DNA from: Planomonospora parontospora
GTDB taxonomy: Bacteria; Actinomycetota; Actinomycetes; Streptosporangiales; Streptosporangiaceae
Length of the DNA: 50,200 nt
Reading direction: 5' to 3'
Assembly: GCA_014647935.1 (NCBI GenBank)
Contig: BMQD01000031.1
Location: forward strand, 1-50,200
In this document: positions 15,211 through 23,423 of the stretch, piece after piece
How positions within the stretch are numbered: position 1 is the first letter of the stretch
How the letters are laid out: every line of letters begins with the position of its first letter
Translations under genes and position numbers: made by a program
Notes under the pieces: model-generated
The model's input: only the letters and a program-made list of their open reading frames with translations
What the model was told of the DNA's origin: nothing
Databases searched by the model: none

Positions 15211-15862
15211 GCCTGACGCGGCCGGTCTCGTAGGCCCAGATGGCGATCTCGACGCGGTTGCGGGCGCCGAGCTTGGCCATCAGGCTGGCGATGTGGGACT
15301 TGACGGTGCTGAGGGAGATGTAGAGCTCGTCGGCGATCTCGCCGTTGGTCCGCCCGCGTGCCACGGCGGCGAGGATCTGCTCCTCCCGGCCGGTGAGCGC
15401 CTCGACCGGCTGCGCCGGGGCCGAGCCGGACCCGGTCCGGGCGAAGGCTCCGAGCAGGCGCGCGGTGACGCTCGGGGCGATGAGCGCCTCGCCCCCGGCG
15501 GCGGCGTGGACGGCCTGGGAGAGCAGGGCCGCGCCGGCGTTCTTGAGCAGGAAACCCCGGGCGCCGGCTCGCAGCGCGGCGTAGACGTACTCGTCGAGGT
15601 CGAACGTGGTGATGACGACGACGGCGAGGGGATCGGCGACGTCGGGTCCGGCGAGGGCGCGGGTGGCCGCGATGCCGTCGAGGCCGGGCATGCGGATGTC
15701 GAACAGGCACACGTCGGGCCGGAGCCGCCGCGCCAGCTCGACGGCCCGCCGCCCGTCCGCGGCCTCGCCGACGACCTCGATGTCCGGCTGGGCGTCGAGG
15801 ATCATCGTGAGCCCGGTGCGGACGATCTCCTGGTCGTCGGCGACGACCACCCGGATGCTCAC
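15206..15862 (-). CDS. NarL/FixJ-family response regulator
   Basis: 218 aa. The receiver domain has ADD at residues 8-10, phosphoacceptor Asp55 in CLFDIRMPG, the Thr switch in VVITTFDLD and Lys in FLLKNAG. The C-terminal LuxR HTH is LTGREEQILAAVARGRTNGE then IADELYISLSTVKSHIASLM. It forms an operon with the histidine kinase upstream through an ATGA overlap. A tandem repeat covers its stop codon. Confidence 0.93.
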   Translation of the reverse strand: MSIRVVVADDQEIVRTGLTMILDAQPDIEVVGEAADGRRAVELARRLRPDVCLFDIRMPGLDGIAATRALAGPDVADPLAVVVITTFDLDEYVYAALRAGARGFLLKNAGAALLSQAVHAAAGGEALIAPSVTARLLGAFARTGSGSAPAQPVEALTGREEQILAAVARGRTNGEIADELYISLSTVKSHIASLMAKLGARNRVEIAIWAYETGRVRH

Positions 15863-17007
15863 GTCGCCGCCCCGGTCCGGGGCAGCACGGCGCTCACGGT
15901 CCAGCCCCGGTCGGGTCCGGGTCCGGCCGTGCAGGTGCCGCGGAGCAGGTGGGCGCGCTCGATCATGCCGATGATCCCGTATCCGGGTGAGGCGGCCGGG
16001 CGGACGAGACCGCCGTCGCCGTCGTCGCTCACGCGCAGGCGCACCGAGGTGTCGTCGGCGGTGACGCGGACCTCGACGCGGGTGGCGTGGCGCGCGTGCC
16101 GCACGGCGTTGGTGACGGACTCCTGGGCGAGGCGGTAGACCGCGGCCTCGACCGACGGGGGGAGGCCGCCGAGGTCACCCGAGATCTCCACGTCGACGGC
16201 CGGGCCGGAGCGGCTCCGGCCCGCGAGCCGCTCGATGTCGGTGATGCGCCGACCGGGCGCCAGGTCCGCCGGCTCGTCCGGCCGGTCCCGGCGGAGGACG
16301 CGGACCAGGGCGTGCATCTCGTCGAGCGCGCGCGCCGCCTCGGCCTCGATCACGCGGAGCGCCTCGGTCGCGGCCTCCGGCCGTGACTCCGCGGTGGCGA
16401 GGCCCGCCTGGGCGCGCACCGCCATCGCCGAGACGTGGTGGGCGACGGTGTCGTGCAGGTCGCGGGCCAGTTGCTCGCGTTCGAGCAGCTTGACCTGGTC
16501 GAGCTCGCGCGATCTCGCCCGGGACCGGTACCGGAACGCGCCGCCCAGGGCGGCGGTCGCGGACAGGGCGGTGAACGCGCCGATCACGTCGGGGCCGGCG
16601 GTGCGGCCGGTGACCGCCGACAGGGAGGCCGAGACGATCATGATCGCGAGTCCGGTCGCGGCCTCGCGTCCTGATCCCCACCGGAACAACGCGTACGGCA
16701 GGATCAGCTGGTACGCCATCGTGTACATCTCCGAGGGGGGCTCGCCCATCAGCAGCGGGGCCAGGCCCGTGACGGCGAAGCAGATCACGATCATGAGCAG
16801 CGGCCGGGTCCGGCGCCACAGCAGCGTGGGCACCAGCCCGACGGCGACGGCCACCGAGACGACCCGCCACGGAAGGTCCGGACGCAGGAACCCCTCGAGC
16901 ACGGCGGCCGGGACGAGCACCCCCACGAGCACCAGGTCGCGCCACGTCCACGGCGGAGGATCGGGGGGACGGGGCTCGTTCCACAGGGAACGGAGAGCGG
17001 CGAGCAC
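15859..17007 (-). CDS. Two-component sensor histidine kinase, DesK/NarX-like (HisKA_3)
   Basis: About 382 aa. Several transmembrane helices lie in the first 160 residues (LVLVGVLVPAAVLEGFL, VVSVAVAVGLVPTLLW, LLMIVICFAVTGLAPLL and others). The cytoplasmic HisKA_3 box QLARDLHDTVAHHVSAMAVR has its His at about residue 185. The HATPase domain has VYRLAQESVTNAVRHARHAT (N box), RVSDDGDGG and GYGIIGMIERAHLLRGT (G box). GTG 17007 (VLAALRSLW) is a reasonable start just before the first helix; codons further upstream lie in sequence without family character. The signal is unknown; the partner is the overlapping response regulator. Confidence 0.88.
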   Translation of the reverse strand: MLAALRSLWNEPRPPDPPPWTWRDLVLVGVLVPAAVLEGFLRPDLPWRVVSVAVAVGLVPTLLWRRTRPLLMIVICFAVTGLAPLLMGEPPSEMYTMAYQLILPYALFRWGSGREAATGLAIMIVSASLSAVTGRTAGPDVIGAFTALSATAALGGAFRYRSRARSRELDQVKLLEREQLARDLHDTVAHHVSAMAVRAQAGLATAESRPEAATEALRVIEAEAARALDEMHALVRVLRRDRPDEPADLAPGRRITDIERLAGRSRSGPAVDVEISGDLGGLPPSVEAAVYRLAQESVTNAVRHARHATRVEVRVTADDTSVRLRVSDDGDGGLVRPAASPGYGIIGMIERAHLLRGTCTAGPGPDRGWTVSAVLPRTGAAT

Positions 17008-17520
17008 CTCGTCATCGTACGAGAGCCCGCGCCGCCGCGGACCGGCCCGAAGTACGAGATGTGCGTTCCGCCGGTACGGTGTGCATTCACCCGGCCGCCA
17101 CGGCCGGTTCCCGGGGAGGGGCCGGGGGCGGTGACACACCCGGCGACGCGGCGGGGTGGAGGCGACCGGTGCCGGTCCCTCTCCGGGAACCGGCCGCCGC
17201 GATCGGACTTGGCCCTGCCATGGGGTCCTTCCGGGGTGCCGTTGGGGCGGCTCGGCGGGGTGGACGGCGGAATCGGATCCGCTGCGGAAAACGCGGTGAC
17301 CGCGGTGGCGGCGCCGGCCCGCGGCCTCCGTGAATAACCGGTGATGAACCCGTACGGGCGGATGGTAATCCGTCCGATCTCATTCCCTTATCCGGGGGAC
17401 GATAACGGGGAAACGAATTCCGGCCGAACGGGAGAAATGGGAGATGCGTCGGCGGATGCGGAGCCGGGCGTTCCGGCGGCCTTCCTCTGCGAATCCGGCC
17501 GCTCGTCCCGGGAGGACGGC
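17008..17520. other. Intergenic region without a recognisable gene
   Basis: About 500 bp upstream of the sensor kinase and beyond the SH3 gene terminator. I see no credible coding sequence. Short symmetric motifs are CCCGTACGGG (17349-17358) and TTATC/GATAA (17388-17392 and 17401-17405) in a slightly AT-richer patch, which might hold a regulatory site. Confidence 0.4.
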
Positions 17521-17552
17521 CGTGTCGTGGGACCGGTCGGCCCCACGACACG
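17521..17552 (-). terminator. Strong hairpin downstream of the SH3-domain gene
   Basis: CGTGTCGTGGG (17521-17531) is exactly complementary to CCCACGACACG (17542-17552), an 11-bp stem extended inside by CC/GG. It lies 23 bp beyond the stop of the minus-strand SH3 gene. It lacks a U-run, as usual for actinobacterial I-shaped terminators. Confidence 0.7.
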
Positions 17553-17575
17553 TGACAACCTGCCGGAGGGGAGAC

Positions 17576-17908
17576 CTAGCGGGTGATCTTCAGGACCTTC
17601 TTCAAGTAGCGCTTGTGGACGTAGCCCGTGGTTATCGTCTTGTGCCCCTGGACCGCACGCCAGTTCGCGGTGGCGAGCTTGCACTGGCCCAGGACCGCGT
17701 AGCGCGGGTCGATCCGATCGACCACCTTGGCGGTCTTCTTCGGCTTCCGACGGACGTTGAGGTAATTGCCGCTGGGGACGTTGCGCACCTTGTAGGCGCA
17801 TACCGTTTCGGCGTGGGCCGGGGTCGCGGCGGCGGTGCCGAGTGCCACGAAGCCACCACTGGCGATGGCGGCCGCCGTGAACGTGCCGGCGAGTCGCTTG
17901 AATATCAT
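17576..17908 (-). CDS. Small secreted SH3-like domain protein
   Basis: 110 aa. The N-terminus KRLAGTFTAAAIASGGFVAL followed by ATPAHA is a Sec signal peptide cleaved after AHA. The mature part, about 77 aa, is a bacterial SH3 (SH3b) domain: YLNVRRKPKKTAKVVDRIDP, then QCKLATANWRAVQG and TGYVHKRYLK (GYV-H/V-x-x-YL ending). Such proteins bind peptidoglycan or act extracellularly. Two Cys may form a disulfide. GGAGG precedes ATG 17908. It is very basic (many Lys), which suggests an ionic interaction with the wall. Confidence 0.82.
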   Translation of the reverse strand: MIFKRLAGTFTAAAIASGGFVALGTAAATPAHAETVCAYKVRNVPSGNYLNVRRKPKKTAKVVDRIDPRYAVLGQCKLATANWRAVQGHKTITTGYVHKRYLKKVLKITR

Positions 17909-18252
17909 TCGTCCCTCCTCGGTACGTTGACATTGCGATATGTCCCTTATGTCCGGATTCACGGGTTGAAAACGGCGGCCTCGCAGCATGCTCCATATAT
18001 GGGTGCTTTCCGGCCTTTCTTTGACCCGCCGATGAACCGCCGTTCCCGCCGGTGACGGGCCGGGACATGGGGTCGCGCGTGCGTTCTCGATTCCGCGCGG
18101 GCAGGAGCCTGCGGACGCCCGGCGCCGCGCGGGCACGGGCGCGGAGACGGTACCTTTCACTGGAGCGCGCAGCCGGTCGGCTGGGCGGGGCCGGCCGGAG
18201 GACGCCGCCTTCCGGCCGGGGCGGCGCACGATGCGACAGGAGACCACGCACG
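17909..18252. promoter_or_regulatory. Divergent promoter region between the SH3 and pentapeptide-repeat genes
   Basis: About 344 bp. On the minus strand upstream of the SH3 gene there are two direct copies of GGACATA (around 17937-17955), spaced about 10 bp apart, a likely activator or repressor site near its -10. CCATATATGG (17993-18002) is a perfect 10-bp palindrome. No gene is visible. Confidence 0.4.
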
Positions 18253-19122
18253 TTGTCCTCTGAGATGTCCGGGATGTCTGCGACATCCGAGGCGCGCGAC
18301 CATCCGGAACCCATCGCGGGCGGGGACGGCTCCGCGCTGCGGGCCGACTGCGGTAACTGCTTCGGACTGTGCTGCGTGGTGCCCGCCTTCGCGGCCTCGG
18401 CGGACTTCGCGATCGACAAGCCCGCCGGGCGGGCCTGCCCGAACCTGCGGCAGGACTTCCGCTGCGGCATCCACGACCGGCTGAGGCCGGAGGGTTTCAC
18501 GGGCTGCACCGTCTACGACTGCTTCGGCGCGGGGCAGAAGGTCTCCCAGGTCACCTTCGGGGGGCGGGACTGGCGGCGGAACCCGGGGACCGCGAAGCAG
18601 ATGTTCGAGGTCTTCCCGGTCATGCGGGACCTGCACGAGCTGCTCAGGTACCTCGCCGAGGCGCTGGCGCTGGAGGCGGCCCGCCCGATCCGCGCCGAGC
18701 TCCGCGCCGCGTTCGACGAGATCGAGGGCCTGACCCAGGGGGACCCGGACTCCCTGCTGAGGCTGGACGCGGCGGCGCGGTGGCGGCAGGTCAACGCCCT
18801 GCTGCTGCGCGCGAGCGAGCTCGTGCGGGCCGGGGTCGGGGGACGGAGGAAGGACCGGCGGGGCGCGGACCTCATCGGGGCCAAGCTGAAGGGCGCGGAC
18901 CTGCGGGGCGCCAGTCTGAGGGGGGCCTATCTGATCGGGGCGGACCTGCGCGGCGCAGACCTGCGGACGGCCGACCTGATCGGGGCCGACCTCCGGGACG
19001 CCGACCTGCGGGGCGCCGACCTCACCGGGAGCATCTTCCTCGTCCAGGCGCAGCTCGACGCGGCGAGGGGCGACACCGCCACGAGGATCCCGCCGTCGCT
19101 GACCCGCCCCGCCCACTGGTGA
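18253..19122 (+). CDS. Pentapeptide-repeat protein with N-terminal cysteine cluster
   Basis: About 289 aa. The N-terminal third carries a cysteine-rich module: CGNCFGLCC, later NLRQDFRCGIHDRL then GFTGCTVYDCFGAGQ, resembling the YkgJ-type CxxCxxxCC zinc or iron cluster found fused to pentapeptide repeats in actinobacteria. The C-terminal part (about 203-262) consists of twelve or so A(D/N)LxG/x units (GADLIGAKLKGADLRGASLR and onward), which form a right-handed quadrilateral beta-helix. TTG 18253 is preferred because AGGAG sits about 9 nt ahead; an ATG at 18265 is too far. The biological role is unknown; DNA-mimic gyrase protection is possible for the family but unsupported here. Confidence 0.82.
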   Translation: MSSEMSGMSATSEARDHPEPIAGGDGSALRADCGNCFGLCCVVPAFAASADFAIDKPAGRACPNLRQDFRCGIHDRLRPEGFTGCTVYDCFGAGQKVSQVTFGGRDWRRNPGTAKQMFEVFPVMRDLHELLRYLAEALALEAARPIRAELRAAFDEIEGLTQGDPDSLLRLDAAARWRQVNALLLRASELVRAGVGGRRKDRRGADLIGAKLKGADLRGASLRGAYLIGADLRGADLRTADLIGADLRDADLRGADLTGSIFLVQAQLDAARGDTATRIPPSLTRPAHW

Positions 19123-19152
19123 GACGACGCCCGCCCGGGTGACGCGGGTCTC

Positions 19153-19180
19153 CCGGCCGGAGGGCCGCCGCTCCGGCCGG
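19153..19180. terminator. Bidirectional terminator hairpin between convergent genes
   Basis: CCGGCCGGAG (19153-19162), an 8-nt loop and CTCCGGCCGG (19171-19180) form a perfect 10-bp stem between the pentapeptide gene (stop 19122) and the FAD monooxygenase gene (stop 19184-19182). Confidence 0.7.
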
Positions 19181-19181
19181 T

Positions 19182-20363
19182 TCAGCCGGAGGTCGCGGTC
19201 ACCCGGTCGTCCCAGGAGATCCGGTGGTCGTGCATCCAGGCCAGGGCGTTCCTCCTGTCCATCTGCCGGACGAACAGGGGCAGGGTGAGGTCGCGGAAGA
19301 GGGCGCCGAAGGGACCGGGGGCCTTGCCGCTCCCGTTGCGCCTGCCCTGCGCCACGACCCGCTCCACCCGCGTACGCCGCAGCCGCTCGAAGGCGGCGAA
19401 CGCGTCGCGGGTGCCGGGGACGTCGCGCAGGCACCTGGCCAGCACCACCGCGTCCTCGATCGCCATGGACGCGCCCTGGCCGGAGGAGGGCGAGGTGGCG
19501 TGCGCGGCGTCGCCGATGATCACCATGCGCCCGCCGGACCACTTGGGCACGGTCGGGAAGTCGTAGGTGTTCCAGCCGGGCAGGATGTGCTCGGTCGCGC
19601 CGATGATGTCGAGCATCGGCCCGGCGTCGTCCCGGAACAGCTCCACCAGCCGGGCGCGCCACTGCGCCGGGGTGATCGCGGCCAGCTCCTCCGGGGTCGG
19701 CTCCCGGCGGCTCGGCGGGTTGGCGAACCACCACACCTCGCCGTCGGGGTGGACCAGGTAGCCGAAGAAGCACCTCCGGCCGAAGATGAAGTGGTTCGTC
19801 CCGGGGCGGCCCGGCACCGTGACGCCCCGTGCGAAACCGCCGGTGTTCAGCAGGCCGACGTGCCGGGCGCGCGGCGCTCCGGGGTCGATCAGCGTGCGGG
19901 TGCGCGAGCGCAGCCCGTCGGCGCCGACGAGCAGGTCGCCCTCGGCCGTGCTCCCGTCGGCGAAGACCGCGCGCACCCCGTCCGCGGTGGTCTCGGCGTC
20001 GGTGAGGCGCTTGCCGTAGTGGACGCGCACGCCGCGCCGTACGGCCTCGTCGCGCAGGGCCCGGTAGAGGTCGGCGCGCTTCAGCGTCCGGCCGGGCTGC
20101 CGGAAGGAGGCCAGGAGCCTGCCGCGTCCGTTGCTCATCTCCATCCGCGGCGTGTCCACGCCCAGCTCGCAGACCAGGTCGTGCAGGCCGAGCAGGCGCA
20201 GGGCCTCCAGTCCGTTGACCGCGAGGGTGAGGAAGGCGCCGACGCCGTCGGCGCCGCGGTCGTACGCCTCGTAGACGTCGCTGTCGATGCCGGCCTGCCG
20301 CAGGGCCATCGCCGTCACCGGGCCGGCGATCCCGCCACCAATGATCATCGCTCTTTTAGTCAT
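19182..20363 (-). CDS. FAD-dependent monooxygenase (PHBH/TetX-like)
   Basis: About 393 aa. The FAD dinucleotide-binding motif is at the N-terminus (RAMIIGGGIAGPVTAMALRQ, GxGxxG), followed by E/DVYEA at the ribose-binding position. The DG motif is LLVGADGLRSRTRTLI and the second FAD motif is VIIGDAAHATSPSSGQGASM. This is the class A flavin monooxygenase layout of tetracycline-inactivating TetX and aromatic hydroxylases. The substrate cannot be told from sequence. ATG 20363 is preceded by TATAGT ending 6 nt upstream, so the transcript should be leaderless. The promoter is shared with the divergent PadR repressor gene and covered by inverted repeats, implying drug- or phenolic-induced expression (inference). 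Confidence 0.87.
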   Translation of the reverse strand: MTKRAMIIGGGIAGPVTAMALRQAGIDSDVYEAYDRGADGVGAFLTLAVNGLEALRLLGLHDLVCELGVDTPRMEMSNGRGRLLASFRQPGRTLKRADLYRALRDEAVRRGVRVHYGKRLTDAETTADGVRAVFADGSTAEGDLLVGADGLRSRTRTLIDPGAPRARHVGLLNTGGFARGVTVPGRPGTNHFIFGRRCFFGYLVHPDGEVWWFANPPSRREPTPEELAAITPAQWRARLVELFRDDAGPMLDIIGATEHILPGWNTYDFPTVPKWSGGRMVIIGDAAHATSPSSGQGASMAIEDAVVLARCLRDVPGTRDAFAAFERLRRTRVERVVAQGRRNGSGKAPGPFGALFRDLTLPLFVRQMDRRNALAWMHDHRISWDDRVTATSG

Positions 20364-20409
20364 GAGATGACTATACATAATATGACTAAGATTTGGCCAG
20401 CCCTACGAT
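20356..20409. promoter_or_regulatory. Overlapping divergent promoters and candidate PadR operator
   Basis: The site contains AGTCAT-GAG-ATGACT (20358-20372) and the larger pair TTAGTCAT (20356-20363) with ATGACTAA (20382-20389). The minus-strand -10 TATAGT (20375-20370) lies between the arms. The plus-strand -10 TACGAT (20404-20409) lies 6 nt before the padR ATG, with its -35 region inside the right arm. One bound dimer could thus repress both genes. Confidence 0.6.
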
Positions 20410-20415
20410 GGCGCC

Positions 20416-20985
20416 ATGTCCTCACGACGGTCCCCTCTCGCGATGGCGCTGCTCTCCCTGGTCGCCGAGGAGCCCATGCACGCGTACCGGATGCAGCAGC
20501 TGATCAAGGAGCGGCGCAAGGGCGACGTGGTCAACGTCGCGCAGCGCAACAGCGTCTACCAGACCATCGACCGGCTGCTCCGCGACGGGCTGATCGCGGT
20601 CCGGGAGACCCTGCGCGAGGAGAACCGCCCGGAGCGGACCGTCTACGAGCCGACCGACGCGGGCCGGGAGACACTGCGGCACTGGATGCGGACGATGCTC
20701 TCCGCTCCCGCCCGCGAGTTCCCCGAGTTCCCGGCGGCGCTCGCCTTCCTGCCGGTGCTCCGGCCCGACGAGGCCAGGGCGGCGCTGGAGGAACGGCTGG
20801 CCTCCCTGGAGGGGCGGCTGTCGGCGTTGGACGCCGACCTGGCCGAAGGGGCGGCCTTCCTGCCCCGGGTCTTCCTCGTGGAGTCCGAATACCAGCGGGC
20901 GGCGGTGCAGGCCGAGCTGGACTACGTCCGGAGTCTCGTCGCCGACCTCCGTGAGGGTCGGGTCGACTGGGACTACCGGCTGTAG
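20416..20985 (+). CDS. PadR-family transcriptional regulator
   Basis: 189 aa. The N-terminal winged HTH begins SPLAMALLSLVAEEPMHAYR and continues MQQLIKERRKGDVVNVAQRN-SVYQTIDRLLRDGLI, with the wing ERTVYEPTDAGRETL; all are PadR signatures. The C-terminal part (FPAALAFLPVLRPDEARAAL then a coiled helix and a long ESEYQRAAVQAELDYVRSLV helix) is the Vir_act_alpha_C-type dimerisation domain. TACGAT ends 6 nt before ATG 20416, indicating leaderless translation. It very probably represses the divergent monooxygenase gene. Confidence 0.9.
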   Translation: MSSRRSPLAMALLSLVAEEPMHAYRMQQLIKERRKGDVVNVAQRNSVYQTIDRLLRDGLIAVRETLREENRPERTVYEPTDAGRETLRHWMRTMLSAPAREFPEFPAALAFLPVLRPDEARAALEERLASLEGRLSALDADLAEGAAFLPRVFLVESEYQRAAVQAELDYVRSLVADLREGRVDWDYRL

Positions 20986-21329
20986 CACGGGCCGGTAGGG
21001 CTCGCAGGTCGCGGGGCGGACCGGCTCGGCTCGTGGGCGGGTGGGGCTCGCGGACCGTGGGGCGGACCGGCCGGGAGGTGCCTCCGCCTTCTGGATGATC
21101 TATCCATTCTCCCTGGATGTCCTGACTTGGGCGCTCTTAGCGTTTGTGTGATGACTATCTGCGACATAACTGCTGCTGTCAGTGACAGTGCTGCAGATGG
21201 GGACGTCGTGGGTGAGGAACGGGGACCGGAGAAGAGGACGCGGCTTCGCCCGCACCGCCCGCCACGGGGGTGGTCCGATGCCCTGCCGGGCTGCCGGCGG
21301 CCCCGGGTTCCCCGCCGGGAGCGCGTCCG
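20986..21329. other. Intergenic region with imperfect direct repeats and a GH16 promoter region
   Basis: Just after padR are two imperfect copies of about 28 bp (around 20999-21026 and 21046-21073), each starting GGGCTCGC and ending GGGGCGGACCGGC. Further right the sequence becomes AT-richer; TTGTGT (21144-21149) and CATAAC (21165-21170) could be promoter elements, although the 15-bp spacer is short. CTGTCA-G-TGACAG (21176-21188) is a perfect inverted repeat and a possible operator for the GH16 gene. Confidence 0.45.
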
Positions 21330-22316
21330 ATGACGGTCCACGGGCTCAGGGGAGCCGGTGGGCGGGTCGCGGTCACCGCGGCGGCCGCTCTGCTCCTGGG
21401 GGCGGGGACACCGGTGCAGGCCGGGACCGGGGTGGACGATCCGCCTTGGCCGGGGACGCCCGGAACCGGCACGGTGCCCCTGCCGGGGACGCCCGGAGTC
21501 GGCATGGTGCCCTTGCCGGGGGCGGGGGAGATCGCGGGTGGGCTGCCCGGGATGGGGGTGCCCGATGACGCGGTGGGGCAGGCATCCGGGACGGCTGCGC
21601 CGGGGGACGTGGACGCCTCGGCCGCGGAGGTCCGCTCCTTCCGGGACGAGTTCACCGGCCCCGCCGGGAGCGCGCCCTCGGCGTCGAAGTGGAAGCAGCT
21701 CACCGGATGCATGTGGGGGCACGGGGTCGAGAAGCAGTGCTACACCGCCGGCGGCCGTAACGCGCGACTCGACGGCGCCGGCCACCTCGTGATCAACGCC
21801 CGGCGGGAGAAGTACGTCGGCGCGGACGGGGTGTCGCGGAGGTACACCTCGGCGCGGCTCGTCTCCAGGGTTGCCCGGGCGGGCGGGACCCTCCGGGTCC
21901 GGGCGAAGCTGTCGCGCCGGCAGGCCGGAGCGTGGCCGGCGATCTGGCTGCTCGGCACGCCGGCGGCGAAGACGCCGCACTACGGCGAGATCGACCTGAT
22001 GGAGAACGGCCTCAACGGGGCCGCCTGGGATCCGGAGTACCACGTGCACACCTCCGGTGCCGGTTCCGGCGCCGGAGGGGCGTACGGCGTCGACGCCACC
22101 CGCTGGCACGTGTACGAGGTCAGGTGGACCACGGGCCCGTCCGGCCGGGTGTGGTTCCGCATCGACGGCAGGCTCGTGCGGGTCCTCCCGTACCGCGTGC
22201 CGTCCGGCTCGCCCGCCGAGGTCATCCTGAACATCGCGGTCGGTTCGCAGGCGGGCCGTCCGGCGGCGGACCTGGACAGCACCATGACCGTGGACTACGT
22301 GCGGATGGGCGGGTGA
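21330..22316 (+). CDS. Secreted glycoside hydrolase family 16 (glucanase-like)
   Basis: About 328 aa. The signal peptide is GGRVAVTAAAALLLGAGTPVQA. A Pro/Gly linker follows, with a 33-bp tandem repeat (Pro-Gly-Thr-Pro-Gly units). The catalytic domain starts near FRDEFTGPAGSAPSASKW and shows SARLVSRVARAGGTLRVRAK, AWPAIWLLG, the GH16 active-site motif GEIDLMENG (Glu-x-Asp-x-x-Glu nucleophile/acid-base pair), then WHVYEVRWTTG and VILNIAVGS. It probably hydrolyses beta-1,3(4)-glucan or a similar polymer outside the cell. Three Cys may give disulfides. GGGAG precedes ATG 21330. Confidence 0.9.
   Translation: MTVHGLRGAGGRVAVTAAAALLLGAGTPVQAGTGVDDPPWPGTPGTGTVPLPGTPGVGMVPLPGAGEIAGGLPGMGVPDDAVGQASGTAAPGDVDASAAEVRSFRDEFTGPAGSAPSASKWKQLTGCMWGHGVEKQCYTAGGRNARLDGAGHLVINARREKYVGADGVSRRYTSARLVSRVARAGGTLRVRAKLSRRQAGAWPAIWLLGTPAAKTPHYGEIDLMENGLNGAAWDPEYHVHTSGAGSGAGGAYGVDATRWHVYEVRWTTGPSGRVWFRIDGRLVRVLPYRVPSGSPAEVILNIAVGSQAGRPAADLDSTMTVDYVRMGG
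21450..21515. repeat. 33-bp tandem duplication in the GH16 linker
   Basis: Two adjacent 33-bp copies (21450-21482 and 21483-21515), both beginning CCGGGGACGCCCGGA and coding for 11-residue Pro-Gly-Thr-Pro-Gly-x-Gly-x-Val-Pro-Leu units. They differ at five positions. Confidence 0.85.
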
Positions 22317-22456
22317 CGGCCCGGTCCGTCCGCACGTCAGGGGATCGCCAAGGCGGACCACGGGACGGTATGGGCGAGGCCAGACATGGTCCAAGCCACG
22401 GTGCGGAATGCCCACGCCTCATGCGTCCGGAGGGTCGCCGTTCCTAGCTTTGGCGC

Positions 22457-23329
22457 ATGCGCTCCGATCGTCTCGAACCCGTCTGGCGGTCCGCTCTGAC
22501 CGTGGCGGGCCTCTTCGCGTCCATTTTCACCGTCCTGTTCGTCTCGTTGATCCCCGGAATGTCGGCGGACGCCTTCTACCTGGTGGCCGGGGCCGGGGTG
22601 ACCGCCTGCGCGATCGGCCTGACCTGGTGCGTGCAGCGCGTCGTCGAGGGCCGCTCCTGGACCGAGCTCGGGCTGGCCGTCTCCCGCCGGGCGGCCGGCA
22701 GGGCACTGCTCGGGACGGCCGCGGGAGCCGCCGCGGTCTGCGCGGCGAACGCCCTGTGCGTCGCGCTCGGCGCCGCCGACTGGGCCCCGGACGCCTCCCT
22801 GGCGAGTGTCCCGGCCTGGCTCACGGTCACCGTGCCGGCGGCCCTGCTGGTGCAGGCCGTACCGGAGGAGCTGTGGTTCAGGGGCTACCTGTTCCGGCAC
22901 CTCAGCGAGTCGCTGCCGCCGTGGGTGACGGTGGCCGTCACCTCGGTCCTCTTCGGCGCCCTGCACATCATCTCCCAGAGCGGGGCCGGCTCCCTCCAGG
23001 AGAAGCTGCTCTACGTGGCGCAGGCGACGGCGTTCGGATTCGTGCTCGTCGCCTGCCGGATGGCCACCGGGGAGCTCTGGCTCGCCGTCGGCTTCCACGC
23101 CGGGTACGACATGCTGAACGAGCGGCTGATCGCTCCCGGCGAGGGTCTCTACTCCGTCAACCTGATCTGCCTGGTCGCGGTCCTGACCGCCGCCGCCGTG
23201 CTCACCCTGCGCCGACGGCAGCGCCGTGCGCCCCTCGACTGGCGGGCGAGGCCCGTTGCCCCGGCCGCCCGGACCGTCCCTGCCGCTCCGGCGGTCGAGG
23301 AGCGGCCGCTGGCCGGTTCCGCCGTGTGA
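22457..23329 (+). CDS. CPBP-family intramembrane metalloprotease (Abi/CAAX-like)
   Basis: 290 aa with about eight hydrophobic helices. The three CPBP motifs are visible: EELWFRG at 137-143 (EExxxR), FGALHIISQ (FxxxH, about 166-174) and GFHAGYDML (HxxxN/D type). The intramembrane glutamates and histidines make a metal-dependent protease site related to eukaryotic Rce1. In bacteria these proteins process bacteriocin-like peptides or confer self-immunity, but nothing nearby points to a peptide substrate. TAGCTT (22445-22450) ends 6 nt before ATG 22457, so the transcript is probably leaderless. Confidence 0.9.
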   Translation: MRSDRLEPVWRSALTVAGLFASIFTVLFVSLIPGMSADAFYLVAGAGVTACAIGLTWCVQRVVEGRSWTELGLAVSRRAAGRALLGTAAGAAAVCAANALCVALGAADWAPDASLASVPAWLTVTVPAALLVQAVPEELWFRGYLFRHLSESLPPWVTVAVTSVLFGALHIISQSGAGSLQEKLLYVAQATAFGFVLVACRMATGELWLAVGFHAGYDMLNERLIAPGEGLYSVNLICLVAVLTAAAVLTLRRRQRRAPLDWRARPVAPAARTVPAAPAVEERPLAGSAV

Positions 23330-23423
23330 CGGGGCGGCCCGCGCGGCCTTCCGCCGACGCGTGGTTCACCCCGGTTCTCCGGGGCACGGAGGAGCTGGAG
23401 GGTTCTGCGGGAAGGAGGGCGCG

